47,130 nt of DNA from Lysobacterales bacterium (lineage in GTDB: Bacteria; Pseudomonadota; Gammaproteobacteria; Xanthomonadales; Rhodanobacteraceae), in NCBI GenBank assembly GCA_017305135.1, contig JAFKNA010000025.1, positions 1 through 47,130 on the forward strand, read 5' to 3'. The notes under the pieces were generated by a model that was not told the DNA's origin, did not search any database, and saw nothing but the letters and a program-made list of their open reading frames with translations. Position numbers and translations under genes: made by a program. Below, one piece after another: positions 7,860 to 17,972 of this stretch (its first letter is position 1; each line of letters begins with the position of its first letter).

Positions 7860-10010
7860 TTACTCGAACCCGCTGGCGAAGAGCGGGTCGGGGGCGACAT
7901 ATTGCAGGCTGACCAGCACATCCGAGCCAATCGTCACCTGCCAACGGTCCTTGCCGGCCAGTTGCCTCACATCACCGGCATTGCCGGCGCCCAGATCCGG
8001 ACCCAATGCAGTGGAGATCTGCCGAGAGGTGCCGTCCGCGTCGAGGGCATACAGATGCTCGTCGGCAGCGACGATGAACGCGTTCCCTTCCGGATCGGCT
8101 TCCCGTACGAATACGGTTCCCGCCGGGGCTTGACGGCGGTGCAACTCGAGCAGCGCTTCGCAATCCCTGACGCTGATCCCGCCAACGGCATCGAGCATGG
8201 CAATGCGGCACGCCGGACCCTGCCCCCACTGCCGAAGTCCAATGACCGGTGCCGTCGCGGCGTCAATGCGCCTGATCGGGCTCGCGGTCGCGAGGTCGAA
8301 AAGATCGACCTGCTGCTCGTTCTGGCCTGCGCTGACGAGTGCGCGTGGCTGCCCCTGCGCGTCGTGGAAGGCGAGGAGCCTGGGCCATGACCACGCTTCA
8401 CCTGCCGCCGATTCGCGGATTGTGGCGCCGCTTTCGCCATCGAGGATGACGACCTTTGCATCTTTCGTCGCAAACACGATTTCGTCCGCGCCGTCACCGT
8501 CCACGTCAATGGCGGACATGTCCGACACCGTCCTGTCCGGATCCCACGCACGCCAGCGAATCTCGAGGCTCACCGGGTCGACCGCCACCGGCACGCCGGG
8601 ATCGTTAGCCAGCACGATGCTGCTGGCCCCTCCGGAACGGGCGGCCAACACCATGTGGACCCTGTCGCTACCGCCGCCGAAGCTGAAAACTTCGTTGCGA
8701 AACCGCAGTCTCGTGCCGGCCCGGGCGTCGTAGACACTGAGCACGTCGGCCTGGCTGTAGGACACCACCAGGTCACTGCCCAAGCCGTCCAAGGCGCCTC
8801 GCGCCACGGCCGCATGCGATCCATGGTTGCCGAGCCAGCGGCGGCATGTGCCGTCATCAAGACGAGTCAACTGCAGGTATTTCCCGTAAGCCACGTGTTT
8901 GGCGATGGCTCCATCGTGGAACGGACATGGGTTTCGGGCGCGATTCACGAGGAGCGGCTCTGCATCGCCGCCAATCGCGCCGATCTCGAACATGCCATCC
9001 GCGCCGGCCGCGACTTCCCGCGTCAGCACGCCCGAAAGGGGATCGAAAAAACGTACCCCGCGGTAATCCTGACTCGCAATCTCCACCGCGCCCCCGACAT
9101 CCGCTTCGACGACGCGCATGTAGCTCATGCCGCTTGCAAGGGGAAACTCGAAAACCGGCCCATAAGGCTCGCCGCGGAAGACCTGCAGGGCATTGCCCAC
9201 GGACGCCGCAAACGATTGGCGCGGCCCCGCATCGAAGCGCCCCGCCAACACCCAGCCAGGGAAGCCGCCGGCCCAGCTCCACTCGATCGCCTTGGTCGCA
9301 CCGTCGACGATCTGCCCAGGCGTACCCGAAATGATGAGCTCCAGCGCCGGATCCGCATCCAGTTGAGCCACCCCGACATGCTCCGCCGCCATGTCGCCCA
9401 TCCACAGCAGGGCCCCGCTGCTGGCGTCGATGATGGCCGGCCTGGATCCGACACCCGGTGCCCACACGCTGGCGACGATTTCCGGGTGGCCGTCCGCGTC
9501 AACGTCCGCGACCGCATGCAACCGGTACGGCTGGTACGGCGCCGGTAGCGCAAGCAGTTTTTCGACCTTGAGCGGGATGCCGCCCAGCAGCACGATGCGG
9601 ACGCCCTCCCCAGCAATGTTGGCGATGGCGAGGATCCGGTCGGGGCCACCATTGCCCTTGAACAGCAACATGGAATCGGCGTGGAGATCCAGCCCCGGCG
9701 GCATCGATACGCTTCGGACGCGTGCCTCCGATTGCTCCCCGCCTATCGTCGCGAGTACGGTCGGCCCACCTGTCCGTCCGAGCACCGGGATGATGCCGCC
9801 GATCACCGCTTCCCTGCGCCCATCGCCGTCGAAATCGCCGATCACGATGCCACTGAAGCCCGGCTCGGCCGGCATGGGATAGCTTTCCCAGGCAAGCAGG
9901 TCCGATGCTGAGAGCGCCAATATCCCCACGGCCACCGCCCATCCAGCGATCCGCCGCGACGCGGAGAGCGCACCGGCGATCCGCGGCGCCAATCCATCCA
10001 TGTACCTCAT
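7860..10010 (-). CDS. Secreted FG-GAP/VCBS-like repeat protein, paralogue 1
   Basis: Function unknown. The 716-residue product has a basic N-terminus and a hydrophobic stretch (about 21-40, IAGWAVAVGILALSASDLLA), so it is probably exported. The body carries spaced calcium-binding-like repeats of the FG-GAP/VCBS type: GDFDGDGRREAVIGG (58-72), AVADVDADGHPEIVASV and AIDVDGDGADEIVFATKDA, with PQQ-like segments (VVILDGESGA, DASSGALLWMG). A beta-propeller is likely. It ends in APDPLFASGFE, a short Phe-Glu tail shared in form with its neighbour and, from memory, with other Lysobacterales secreted proteins. Its ATG overlaps the stop of paralogue 2 by 4 bp, so the two form an operon. Residues 1-4 (MRYM) offer two start choices. 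Confidence 0.8.
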   Translation of the reverse strand: MRYMDGLAPRIAGALSASRRIAGWAVAVGILALSASDLLAWESYPMPAEPGFSGIVIGDFDGDGRREAVIGGIIPVLGRTGGPTVLATIGGEQSEARVRSVSMPPGLDLHADSMLLFKGNGGPDRILAIANIAGEGVRIVLLGGIPLKVEKLLALPAPYQPYRLHAVADVDADGHPEIVASVWAPGVGSRPAIIDASSGALLWMGDMAAEHVGVAQLDADPALELIISGTPGQIVDGATKAIEWSWAGGFPGWVLAGRFDAGPRQSFAASVGNALQVFRGEPYGPVFEFPLASGMSYMRVVEADVGGAVEIASQDYRGVRFFDPLSGVLTREVAAGADGMFEIGAIGGDAEPLLVNRARNPCPFHDGAIAKHVAYGKYLQLTRLDDGTCRRWLGNHGSHAAVARGALDGLGSDLVVSYSQADVLSVYDARAGTRLRFRNEVFSFGGGSDRVHMVLAARSGGASSIVLANDPGVPVAVDPVSLEIRWRAWDPDRTVSDMSAIDVDGDGADEIVFATKDAKVVILDGESGATIRESAAGEAWSWPRLLAFHDAQGQPRALVSAGQNEQQVDLFDLATASPIRRIDAATAPVIGLRQWGQGPACRIAMLDAVGGISVRDCEALLELHRRQAPAGTVFVREADPEGNAFIVAADEHLYALDADGTSRQISTALGPDLGAGNAGDVRQLAGKDRWQVTIGSDVLVSLQYVAPDPLFASGFE

Positions 10011-12133
10011 GGCATGGCCTCGAAGTGGCCCGTGAACACGCTGTCGGGATCGAATTGGAGGTGCGCGATCTGGTAGCTCGAACCGACGGTCACCTCTATG
10101 CGCGAGCTACCCGGCAGCACTCGCATGCTGCCTTGGTTACCCTCGGCCAATTGAGCGCCCAGCTCGGCTGAAAATGTCGCGAGAACGCCTCCCGGCCGCA
10201 GCTGGTGCAAGCGCTGCTCAGCGGCGATGAGGAAGTGCACACCCGAATCACCGATCGGCCAGAACGCCTCGGGTGTGAAGGGCAGGCTCCATTGGGCAAG
10301 CGGCGCCAGCGTATCGCAGGCATGAACCGTGAGGGCGGGCGATGAGGTGGTCACGCCGAGCTGACACCCGGCCGGCCCATGCCACAGTCGCACACCGGTG
10401 ACCACACCCGTGGTGACACGGGACGCGAGGAATGTGTGGTTGACGAGATCGGCAACGTAAAGCCCCGAGCCAACGCCGATGATGGCGCGCGGTGTGTCAC
10501 CACTCGCGTTGACGGCCAGTCCGCCGGTCGTGGATGCCGGCAGGGTGATCGATTGCCACAGGTTCGCGCCGTCCCGCCCGTCGATGACCACCAGTCGCGA
10601 CTCGCTCGTCAGCACGAGCGCGTCGGCGACGCCGTCGCCGTTGGCATCGGCTGCGACAAGGGCTACCGGCGACCCTGGGGACGGTCCTGATGTCCGCCAC
10701 TCCGTCTGCAGGCTCAGCCCGTCGCGGGCTTCGATCCACCAATCGTTCATGGAGCCGCCGCCCTGGGCAATGAGCAGCTCCCGCTGCGGATCGGAATCGA
10801 GCTGGGCGGACGCGACAAACGGAGTGGTCAAGCTCCAGGAGCCATCCTCAATGCGCGTTTCACGCACCACGTTGCCGGTTGCTGAATCAAGCACACGGAT
10901 CGACGGGCCGTAATGCGACTCCGCCCGCGTGCGTCCCACCACTACCACTTCATCCCGGCCGTTGCCGGCGAAGTCTCCCAGGGCGACCGCTGAAAACGGG
11001 CCGCTCTCGTCCTCCATCTCCGACAGGGTCACTCCAGTCGCGAGATCGGCGACGCACAAGCGATCAGGCCAGCTGGTCGAGAGCCCGGTCGCGTAAACCA
11101 GCCGCTCACGCCCACTGCCGTCGATTCGGCCGATGGCCATTGCATCCGGCGCGCCGCAGCCAAGTGGCACCTTGCGGACCAACTCGCCCGTCAGCGTTCG
11201 GTACGTGGACAGCTCTTCGCGCGTCGGATCGGCCATGACGTGCTCGGCCATTCCAATGAGGTCGCCCGCCCCGCCCGCTTGCGGCACCGCGATGATCCCA
11301 TGCAGCGCAAGCGAGCGCGTGAACGTCCGCATCTTCTGGTACGGCTGGCTGCGAAAGACATCCACTCGTGGTTCAAGGCTGTTGGTGTCGTCGCGGATCG
11401 CGAACCCGGGCTGTCCCTGCGGTCCGAAGTTCCCGGCGACGATCTCGGTACCGAATCCCGCGGCCCAGAACCATTCCTGCGCACGCGTGACCGCATTCAG
11501 GATGCGCCCGGGCTTTCCGCCAATGATCAGCTTGAGCGAACCATCCGGTCCAAGCGGCGCGATTGCGAGGTCATTCGATGGTTGCGCCGCCACCCAGTCG
11601 GGCGCGCCGCTGGCGAGATCGATCACCGCCGGGTATCGATAGGGAAACGCGGGGCCTTCCATCAGACCCACGATCTTCCAGCCGTCCGGGAAGCGGACGA
11701 GGGATTTTATCCGCATCAACCCGGGAACCTTCACGCTCCGTTCCTCGCGAAGCGGAACGCCCGAAAAGATGCGCACGGTGCCGTCGTCGTAAGGAGCCAG
11801 GGACGCAACGATGCTCATTCCGTCCGCTGCTTTTCCCGTGGCGATGGAACCATGCAACAGGTTCCCGACAAGAGGCGTGGCCGAGCGTGGCTGTTCCGCG
11901 AGGCTGTCCTGGCCACCGATGACCACGAGCAGCGGGGTCTGCGAATCGCCCTGGCGTGTCCTGGCCACGCCGAGCATCACCGCTTCCGCCCGTCCGTCAC
12001 CGTCGAGATCCCCCAATGCCATGCCCGCACTGGCCGGCAGCTCCATCAGCGGCACATACCGCCAACCGGCGGCCGTGGCGTCGCCCGCCATCGCGATCAA
12101 AAACGCAAGCACAAGTGTAATATCCCGCCACAT
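10007..12133 (-). CDS. Secreted FG-GAP/VCBS-like repeat protein, paralogue 2
   Basis: Function unknown. The 708-residue product starts with a clear Sec signal peptide ([22 protein letters not shown], about 1-22, likely cut after Ala). FG-GAP-like repeats follow: [16 protein letters not shown] (40-55), [16 protein letters not shown] and [16 protein letters not shown], then a PQQ-like [14 protein letters not shown]. The C-terminus is [15 protein letters not shown], like paralogue 1 but with four more residues. Size, domain order and tail match paralogue 1, so an old tandem duplication is likely; overall identity looks low. I placed the start at 12133 because an upstream in-frame ATG (12382) would add 83 residues of unrelated sequence and run into pyrE. 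GGGGGT lies just before the ATG. First gene of the pair, divergent from pyrE. Confidence 0.82.
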   Translation of the reverse strand: MWRDITLVLAFLIAMAGDATAAGWRYVPLMELPASAGMALGDLDGDGRAEAVMLGVARTRQGDSQTPLLVVIGGQDSLAEQPRSATPLVGNLLHGSIATGKAADGMSIVASLAPYDDGTVRIFSGVPLREERSVKVPGLMRIKSLVRFPDGWKIVGLMEGPAFPYRYPAVIDLASGAPDWVAAQPSNDLAIAPLGPDGSLKLIIGGKPGRILNAVTRAQEWFWAAGFGTEIVAGNFGPQGQPGFAIRDDTNSLEPRVDVFRSQPYQKMRTFTRSLALHGIIAVPQAGGAGDLIGMAEHVMADPTREELSTYRTLTGELVRKVPLGCGAPDAMAIGRIDGSGRERLVYATGLSTSWPDRLCVADLATGVTLSEMEDESGPFSAVALGDFAGNGRDEVVVVGRTRAESHYGPSIRVLDSATGNVVRETRIEDGSWSLTTPFVASAQLDSDPQRELLIAQGGGSMNDWWIEARDGLSLQTEWRTSGPSPGSPVALVAADANGDGVADALVLTSESRLVVIDGRDGANLWQSITLPASTTGGLAVNASGDTPRAIIGVGSGLYVADLVNHTFLASRVTTGVVTGVRLWHGPAGCQLGVTTSSPALTVHACDTLAPLAQWSLPFTPEAFWPIGDSGVHFLIAAEQRLHQLRPGGVLATFSAELGAQLAEGNQGSMRVLPGSSRIEVTVGSSYQIAHLQFDPDSVFTGHFEAMP

Positions 12134-12311
12134 ACGACCCCCGCCGATCCTTGCCGATTCCGATGATACCAGTGGCTGGCGACCGGCTCCGTGTCCGTCG
12201 TCCCGGTTCGATCTTCCCGGTGCGGCGCATGGGCCGCAGATCCCCACTACAATTCGGATGCGGCCACAGGAATGCGTTTCTCCGGTCCGCGCTTCTGCCA
12301 GCACACGACCG

Positions 12312-12953
12312 ATGGACGACTCCCAACGCGCCTTCCTCGACCTCGCCCTCGCCCGCAATGCCTTGCGGTTTGGCGAGTTCACGCTGAAGTCGGGGCGGGT
12401 CAGTCCCTATTTCTTCAACGCCGGCCTGTTCGACTCGGGCGCGGCGCTGGCGACGCTGGGCGATGCCTACGCCGATGCGGCGGTGCGCTCGGGGCTCGCG
12501 TTCGACATGCTGTTCGGACCGGCCTACAAGGGCATCGTGCTGGCGGCGATCACCGCGGCCGCACTGGCCCGGGACCACGGCCGCGACCTGCCCTTCGCCT
12601 ACAATCGCAAGGAAGCCAAGGACCATGGCGAAGGCGGCAGCCTGGTCGGCGCGCCGCTGGCCGGGCGGGTGCTGATCGTCGACGACGTGATCACCGCCGG
12701 CACCGCGATCCGCGAGTCGCTGGCGCTGATCCGCGCCGCCGGCGCCACGCCGGCCGGCGTGCTGATCGCGCTGGATCGCGAGGAACGCGGCAGCGGGGAG
12801 CTCTCGGCGACCCAGCAGCTGGCCGCGGAAGAGGGCGTGCTCTCGTTTGCGATCGCCCGCCTGGCGGACCTGCTCGATTTCGCCGCCGACCGGCCCGATC
12901 TGGCGGCGCATCGGGATCGCCTTGCCGACTACCGCGCACGCTACGGCGCCTGA
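12312..12953 (+). CDS. pyrE: Orotate phosphoribosyltransferase
   Basis: Joins orotate and PRPP to give orotidine 5'-phosphate in de novo pyrimidine synthesis. The 213-residue product has the N-terminal family segment [33 protein letters not shown] (65-78), the flexible catalytic loop with [13 protein letters not shown] (97-109) and the PRPP-binding loop [15 protein letters not shown] (119-133). Full length for the family. The ATG at 12312 matches the usual N-terminus; the in-frame upstream extension has no family resemblance. It is divergent from the FG-GAP pair and followed after 60 bp by a DUF4124-like gene that may have its own promoter. Confidence 0.97.
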   Translation: MDDSQRAFLDLALARNALRFGEFTLKSGRVSPYFFNAGLFDSGAALATLGDAYADAAVRSGLAFDMLFGPAYKGIVLAAITAAALARDHGRDLPFAYNRKEAKDHGEGGSLVGAPLAGRVLIVDDVITAGTAIRESLALIRAAGATPAGVLIALDREERGSGELSATQQLAAEEGVLSFAIARLADLLDFAADRPDLAAHRDRLADYRARYGA

Positions 12954-13013
12954 CGCGCGATCCGGGCAGGCGACGCAGCGCTCGCCTATACTCGGGGCCG
13001 GAGGATTTCGCCC

Positions 13014-13673
13014 ATGCGTGATTCACTGCGATTGCAAGCCGGCATCGCGCTGGCAGCTCTGGCCTTTGCCGGCGCCTGCCAGGCGGCTGGCAGTCTCGAC
13101 CACAACCGCTACAAGTGGCGCGATGCCCAGGGCAATCTCCACTACGGCGACACCCTGCCGGCGGAAGCGGCCCGCCTCGGCTACGAGATCGTCAACCCGC
13201 AGGGCCTGGTGGTGAAACGCGTTGAGCGCGCGAAGACGCCCGAGGAACTGGCTGCCGCCAGGGCGGCGGCCACGCGGGAGCAGGCCGCCAGGACGGAGGC
13301 CGAGGAGCGCGCGCGCGCCGATGCCCAGCTCCTCGCCGGCTATCCCGAGGAGCGCGACCTCAGGCGCGCCCAGCAGCAGAAGCTGGAACTCCTGGAACAG
13401 CAGGTGGTGGCGGCTCGCATCAGCCTGCGCAGCCAGGAGCAGACCCTGGCCGATTCGCTGGCGCGCGCCGCCGAGGTGGAACGCACCAACCGGGGCCTGC
13501 CGGAGGCGGAGGCGAAGAAGCTCGCCGGGCTACGCCAGCAGGTCGACAACCAGCGCCTGGCGGTAAACCGCCGCGAAGCGGAACGCGACGCTGCGCACGA
13601 GAACTTCCAGCTCGAACTCGCGCGCTACCGCGAGCTCAGGCAGGCCGCCGCCGAACGCAGCGGCAGTCGCTGA
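13014..13673 (+). CDS. DUF4124-like exported coiled-coil protein
   Basis: Function unknown. The 219-residue product has a signal peptide (residues 1-24, with hydrophobic core GIALAALAFAGACQA), a short DUF4124-type domain (about 31-62, YKWRDAQGNLHYGDTLP, the family's Y-W-D...G-Y-D pattern), and then about 130 residues rich in Glu, Arg, Ala and Gln that should form a long coiled coil in the periplasm. A TATACT -10-like hexamer at 12987-12992 and a GGAGG ribosome site precede the ATG. I recall such genes beside pyrE or xth in xanthomonads, but none with an assigned role. No lipobox is certain: the Cys at about residue 22 is not in a canonical context. Confidence 0.8.
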   Translation: MRDSLRLQAGIALAALAFAGACQAAGSLDHNRYKWRDAQGNLHYGDTLPAEAARLGYEIVNPQGLVVKRVERAKTPEELAAARAAATREQAARTEAEERARADAQLLAGYPEERDLRRAQQQKLELLEQQVVAARISLRSQEQTLADSLARAAEVERTNRGLPEAEAKKLAGLRQQVDNQRLAVNRREAERDAAHENFQLELARYRELRQAAAERSGSR

Positions 13674-13700
13674 AGCGGGCGCTCCGGTCCGCCGGCCCGG

Positions 13701-16088
13701 CTAGAACGGCAGCGCCAGCCCCGGATCGAGCGCCAGCAGCTGGTTGCGGAAGACCTCCTGGATGCGCGCCAGTGTGGCCGCGTCATCGGCATCGAAGCGC
13801 AACACCAGCACCGGCGTGGTGTTGGACGCCCGCACCAGCCCCCAGCCGTCCGGCCAGTCGGCCCGCACGCCGTCGATGGTGGTGAGGCGGGCGCCCTCGA
13901 ACGTGGCCGCGGCGCGGAACGCCTCGATGAAGCGGTAATGCTCGCCCTCGGCCATGGGCACCTTGAGCTCGGGCGTGGACACGCCCTTGGGCAGCGTGTC
14001 GAAGATCTCCTGCGGCGTGCGCTCCTCCGGGTCGGCGGCGAGGATCTCCAGCAGCCGCGCGGCCGAATACAGGCCATCGTCGAAGCCGTACCAGCGCTCG
14101 CCGAAGAAGAAGTGCCCGCTCATCTCTCCGGCCAGCGCCGCCTCGGTCTCGCGCATCTTGGCCTTGATCAGCGAGTGGCCGGTGCGCCACATCAGGGGAC
14201 TGCCGCCGTGCTGCAGGATCAGCGGCTGCAGGTGGCCGGTGCACTTGACGTCGTAGATGATGGTGGCGCCGGGATTGCGCGTCAGGATGTCCATGGCGAA
14301 CAGCATCAGCAGCCGGTCGGGGAAGATCACCTCGCCCGCGGCGGTCACCACGCCGAGGCGATCGCCGTCGCCGTCGAAGGCGAGGCCGATGTCGGCGCCG
14401 GTCTTCTGCACGGCCAGGATCAGGTCCTTGAGGTTTTCCGGTTCCGAGGGGTCGGGATGATGGTTCGGGAAGGTGCCGTCGACCTCGCAGTAGAGCGGCT
14501 CGACCTCGCAGCCGATGGCCTCCAGCAGGGCCGGCGTGAAGGCGCCCGGGATGCCGTTGCCACAGTCGACCACCACCTTCAGCGGCCGCTCGACCTGGAT
14601 GTCGTCGCTGATGCGGCGCAGGTAGTCGGCGCCGACGTCGATCGCCTGCAGGCCGCCCATGCCGTCCACGAAGCGGTTCTCGGCGATGCGCCGGTAGAGG
14701 TCGTGGATGGCGCCCTCGGACAGGGTCTCGCCGCCGAGCACGATCTTGAAGCCGTTGTAGTCCGGCGGATTGTGGCTGCCGGTCACCGAGATGCCCGAGC
14801 CCGTGCGCAGGTGGTAGCAGGCGAAATAGGTGAGCGGGGTCGGCACCGCGCCGATGTCGATGACGTCGATGCCGGTCGAGCGCAGCCCCGCGATCAGGGC
14901 CGAAACCATCTCCGGCCCGGACAGGCGCCCATCGCGGCCGACCACGATCTCGCGCAGGTCGCGCTCGCGCGCCTCACTGCCGATGGCGCGGCCGATCAGG
15001 CGGGCGACGCCGGGCGTCAGCGAGGTGCCGACCACGCCGCGGATGTCATACATGCGGAAGATGGCGGGATCGACATCCACGATGTCTTCCACCGGCGGCA
15101 CCGGCGCCGCCGCAACGGCCGGCGGCGACACGGCGGGCGTGCCCGCCGGCGCCTGGTTCAGGGTCTGGGACAAGGTCATCTCCACGTCACTTGAATCCTT
15201 GCGCCGCCGCAGGCGCTCCAGCGCGCCGTCGAGCCCGACGTGCCGCAGCCACAGCGCCAGCGCACCGCCGAGCAGGCACAACAGCGCCAGCGCGCCGACC
15301 AGCGGCACCGAAGGCGGCACGATGATGAAATAGTCCGGCTCCGCCTTGCCAATGCGAAAGCGCGTGCCTGGCACCGGCACGCCGGAATCGATCAACGTGC
15401 TGCCCTGGCCTCGCCCGGCGCCGGCAATGACGAGATCGCCGCGCCCGTCGCCTTGGCGAAGCTCCAGCCGCACGTCCTCCAGCGGCGTGCGGGCGAAGCT
15501 CGCGCGTATCGGCGCGAACGGCCATTCGACCACTGCAAACGCGCGCACCTTGCCGTCCACCGGGGCCGGCAGGGCGATCATCAGCTGCTGCCCGACGCCC
15601 TGCTCGACGCGCATCTCGGCCAGCGGACGCTCCGGATTGATCTTGGCCTGCATCAGCGCCGCGGCCTTGGCGTAGCCGAGCGCCGCGAGGTCGCCCGAGA
15701 GCACCTCGTCGAGGTCCGGGCTGAAGAAACGCGCGTCATTGGCCTCCGGCAGGCGCGCGCGAAGCGCCGCACCGGCGGCGGCGAGGTCGCCGGCGGCCAG
15801 CGCCTGCTGCACGGCCGGATCGCCGAGCGCCTCCTCGCTGCGCTGTGTCTCGCGGCGCACCGCGGCCGCCACGGCTTCCACCGCCACCGTGCGCATGCGG
15901 TCGGCCTGCTCCATGCCGTGGTCGGTGCGCCACACCAGCCATGCCTGCCAGGCGAGGAACACGCCGAAGGCGAACAGCAGGGTGGACAGGATCAGCGGCA
16001 CGAAGGCCAGCGCGCGGCTGCCCGCCGCCAGCAGCGCCGGCTTGAAGCGATCAACGGAACCCGGGATTGCCTGCTTGCCTTCGTTCAT
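13701..16088 (-). CDS. algC: Phosphomannomutase/phosphoglucomutase with membrane-anchored N-terminal extension
   Basis: Interconverts hexose 6- and 1-phosphates for LPS and exopolysaccharide precursors. The 795-residue product has a PMM/PGM domain beginning near residue 335 (AIFRMYDIRGVVG). It contains the catalytic-serine loop TGSHNPPDYNG (Ser438), the metal loop DGDGDRLG, the sugar-specificity loop GEMSGHFFF and the phosphate loop RASNTTPVLVLR. The preceding 330 residues contain two membrane segments (about 28-52 and about 262-284) flanking a sensor-like extracytoplasmic domain, then a Pro/Ala linker. I recall such long forms in Pseudomonas and xanthomonads. The ATG at 16088, 13 bp after dut, follows GGGGAG; an in-frame ATG at 16160 would overlap dut. 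Last gene of the coaBC-dut-algC operon. Confidence 0.94.
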   Translation of the reverse strand: MNEGKQAIPGSVDRFKPALLAAGSRALAFVPLILSTLLFAFGVFLAWQAWLVWRTDHGMEQADRMRTVAVEAVAAAVRRETQRSEEALGDPAVQQALAAGDLAAAGAALRARLPEANDARFFSPDLDEVLSGDLAALGYAKAAALMQAKINPERPLAEMRVEQGVGQQLMIALPAPVDGKVRAFAVVEWPFAPIRASFARTPLEDVRLELRQGDGRGDLVIAGAGRGQGSTLIDSGVPVPGTRFRIGKAEPDYFIIVPPSVPLVGALALLCLLGGALALWLRHVGLDGALERLRRRKDSSDVEMTLSQTLNQAPAGTPAVSPPAVAAAPVPPVEDIVDVDPAIFRMYDIRGVVGTSLTPGVARLIGRAIGSEARERDLREIVVGRDGRLSGPEMVSALIAGLRSTGIDVIDIGAVPTPLTYFACYHLRTGSGISVTGSHNPPDYNGFKIVLGGETLSEGAIHDLYRRIAENRFVDGMGGLQAIDVGADYLRRISDDIQVERPLKVVVDCGNGIPGAFTPALLEAIGCEVEPLYCEVDGTFPNHHPDPSEPENLKDLILAVQKTGADIGLAFDGDGDRLGVVTAAGEVIFPDRLLMLFAMDILTRNPGATIIYDVKCTGHLQPLILQHGGSPLMWRTGHSLIKAKMRETEAALAGEMSGHFFFGERWYGFDDGLYSAARLLEILAADPEERTPQEIFDTLPKGVSTPELKVPMAEGEHYRFIEAFRAAATFEGARLTTIDGVRADWPDGWGLVRASNTTPVLVLRFDADDAATLARIQEVFRNQLLALDPGLALPF

Positions 16089-16101
16089 GCGCTCCCCTGG
16101 C

Positions 16102-16596
16102 TCAAAGCCGGCCGGAACTGCCGAAACCGCCTTCGCCGCGCGCGCTCGGCTCGAATTCATCCACGCGTTCGAACACGGCGCGCACCACCGGCACGATCAC
16201 CAGTTGCGCGATGCGCTCCCCCGGCTGGATGGTAAAGGGCGTGGCCGAGCGGTTCCAGCACGACACCATCAGCGGCCCTTGGTAATCGGCGTCGATCAGG
16301 CCGACAAGGTTGCCGAGCACGATGCCGTGGCGGTGGCCGAGGCCCGAGCGCGGCAACACCATCGCGCACAGCCCGGGGTCCCCGATGTGGATGGCGAGCC
16401 CGCTCGGCACCAGCGCGTCGGCGCCGCCGGCGAGGGTGAGCGGCGCTTCCAGCATGGCGCGAAGATCCACGCCCGCCGACGCCGCGGTCGCCGGCGCGGG
16501 CAGCGGGAACTCACGGCCGAGCCGGGCGTCGAGCACCTTGAAGCGGATGCTGGCCGAGGGCCGGGGGCTGACGGCCGAGGCCTGGGTGACGGTCAT
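16102..16596 (-). CDS. dut: dUTP diphosphatase (dUTPase)
   Basis: Trimeric enzyme that splits dUTP to dUMP and pyrophosphate, supplying dTTP synthesis and keeping uracil out of DNA. All five trimeric dUTPase motifs are visible in 164 residues: ASAGVDLRA (1), [15 protein letters not shown] (2), [17 protein letters not shown] (3), [13 protein letters not shown] (4) and the glycine-rich tail [11 protein letters not shown] (5). Its start overlaps the coaBC stop by 4 bp, so translation is coupled. The coaBC-dut order is widespread in gammaproteobacteria. Confidence 0.97.
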   Translation of the reverse strand: MTVTQASAVSPRPSASIRFKVLDARLGREFPLPAPATAASAGVDLRAMLEAPLTLAGGADALVPSGLAIHIGDPGLCAMVLPRSGLGHRHGIVLGNLVGLIDADYQGPLMVSCWNRSATPFTIQPGERIAQLVIVPVVRAVFERVDEFEPSARGEGGFGSSGRL

Positions 16597-17819
16597 GCCG
16601 GGTTTCCGTCCTGTCGCCCCTGCCGCAGCTGCACGATGCGATCGAGCAGGGCCTCGGCGAGCTCACGCTTGCCGGCGCGCGGCAGTGCCTCGCGGCCACC
16701 CGGCCACAGCAGCAGCAGGGCGTTGTCCTCGGCCTCGAAGCCGCGGCCCGGGCCCACCTCGTTGGCGGCGACGAGATCCAGCCGCTTGCGCTCCAGCTTG
16801 TCGCGCGCATGCGCCTCGACGCGCTCGGTTTCCGCGGCGAAGCCGACCAGGAACGGACGCCCGGTGAGGGCCGCCATGTCGGCCAGGATGTCCGGGTTCT
16901 GCACCAGCCGGAGCTCCAGCGTGGTGGCATCGCTCGCCTTCTTGAGTTTCCGCGGCGCGACCTGGTCGGGACGGAAATCACCCACTGCGGCGGCGGCCAC
17001 GTAGACGTCGCTGGCGCCGGCGAGCCCGAGCACCGCCTCGTGCATCTGGCGCGCGCCGCGCACGTCGATGCGCCGCACCCCGGCGGGCGTGGCCAGCGCC
17101 ACCGGGCCGGCGACGAGGGTCACATCGGCGCCGCGCGCGGCCGCCGCGGCAGCCACCGCGAAGCCCATGCGGCCGGAACTCCGGTTGCCGATGAAGCGCA
17201 CCGGATCGATGTCCTCGTAGGTCGGGCCGGCGCTCACCAGCACCGACCAGCCGGCGAGGTCGCCGGGCGCCTGCGTCGCCGCCAGCGCCGCCACCAGGGA
17301 GTGCGGCTCCATCAGCCGGCCGGCGCCGAATTCCCCGCAGGCCTGGCCGCCCGAATCGGGACCGAACACGCGCACCCCGCGCTGGCGCAGGGTGGCCAGG
17401 TTGGCCTGCGTCGCCGGATGCGCCCACATCTGCTGGTTCATCGCCGGCGCGATCGCGACGGGGGCACCCGTCGCCAGGCACAGGGTGGCCAGGAGATCGT
17501 CCGCCCGCCCCTGCGCCAGCCGCGCGATGATGTCGACGGTGGCCGGCGCGACCAGCACCTGGCTGGCCCAGCGGGCCAGTTCGATGTGGCCCATCGCCGC
17601 CTCGGCCGACTCGTCCCAGAGGCTGTCCCGCACCGCGTGCCCGGACAGCGCCTGGAAGGTCAGCGCGCTCACGAAGCGCGTGGCGTTGGCGGTCATCACC
17701 ACGCGCACCTCCGCGCCCGCATCGCGCAGGCGCCGCACCAGGTCGGCCGCCTTGTAGGCCGCGATGCCGCCGCCGACGCCAAGCAGCACGCGGGCGCCGG
17801 CGAGCGCGTTGTCGGTCAT
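16593..17819 (-). CDS. coaBC: Bifunctional phosphopantothenoylcysteine decarboxylase / phosphopantothenate-cysteine ligase
   Basis: Two steps of coenzyme A synthesis in one 408-residue protein. The N-terminal flavin-dependent CoaC half has [24 protein letters not shown] (catalytic His), and [13 protein letters not shown], the PxMNxxMW motif. [11 protein letters not shown] follows. The C-terminal CoaB half has [30 protein letters not shown] and the KLKK lysine motif. The ATG at 17819 gives the standard N-terminus. First gene of the operon with dut and algC, divergent from radC across 153 bp. Confidence 0.96.
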   Translation of the reverse strand: MTDNALAGARVLLGVGGGIAAYKAADLVRRLRDAGAEVRVVMTANATRFVSALTFQALSGHAVRDSLWDESAEAAMGHIELARWASQVLVAPATVDIIARLAQGRADDLLATLCLATGAPVAIAPAMNQQMWAHPATQANLATLRQRGVRVFGPDSGGQACGEFGAGRLMEPHSLVAALAATQAPGDLAGWSVLVSAGPTYEDIDPVRFIGNRSSGRMGFAVAAAAAARGADVTLVAGPVALATPAGVRRIDVRGARQMHEAVLGLAGASDVYVAAAAVGDFRPDQVAPRKLKKASDATTLELRLVQNPDILADMAALTGRPFLVGFAAETERVEAHARDKLERKRLDLVAANEVGPGRGFEAEDNALLLLWPGGREALPRAGKRELAEALLDRIVQLRQGRQDGNPA

Positions 17820-17972
17820 GTAGGAAACCGCGCACGGGGAAAGGGACGCCTAGCTTACTGAAAAACGCGCGGGCCGCCGCTCGCCCGCGGCACGGGACCG
17901 GTCGAGACTGCCGCTTCCCGAGACGCGACTGCGACGACGCGCTTCGACCTCCCATCCAACTACCGGCACCCC

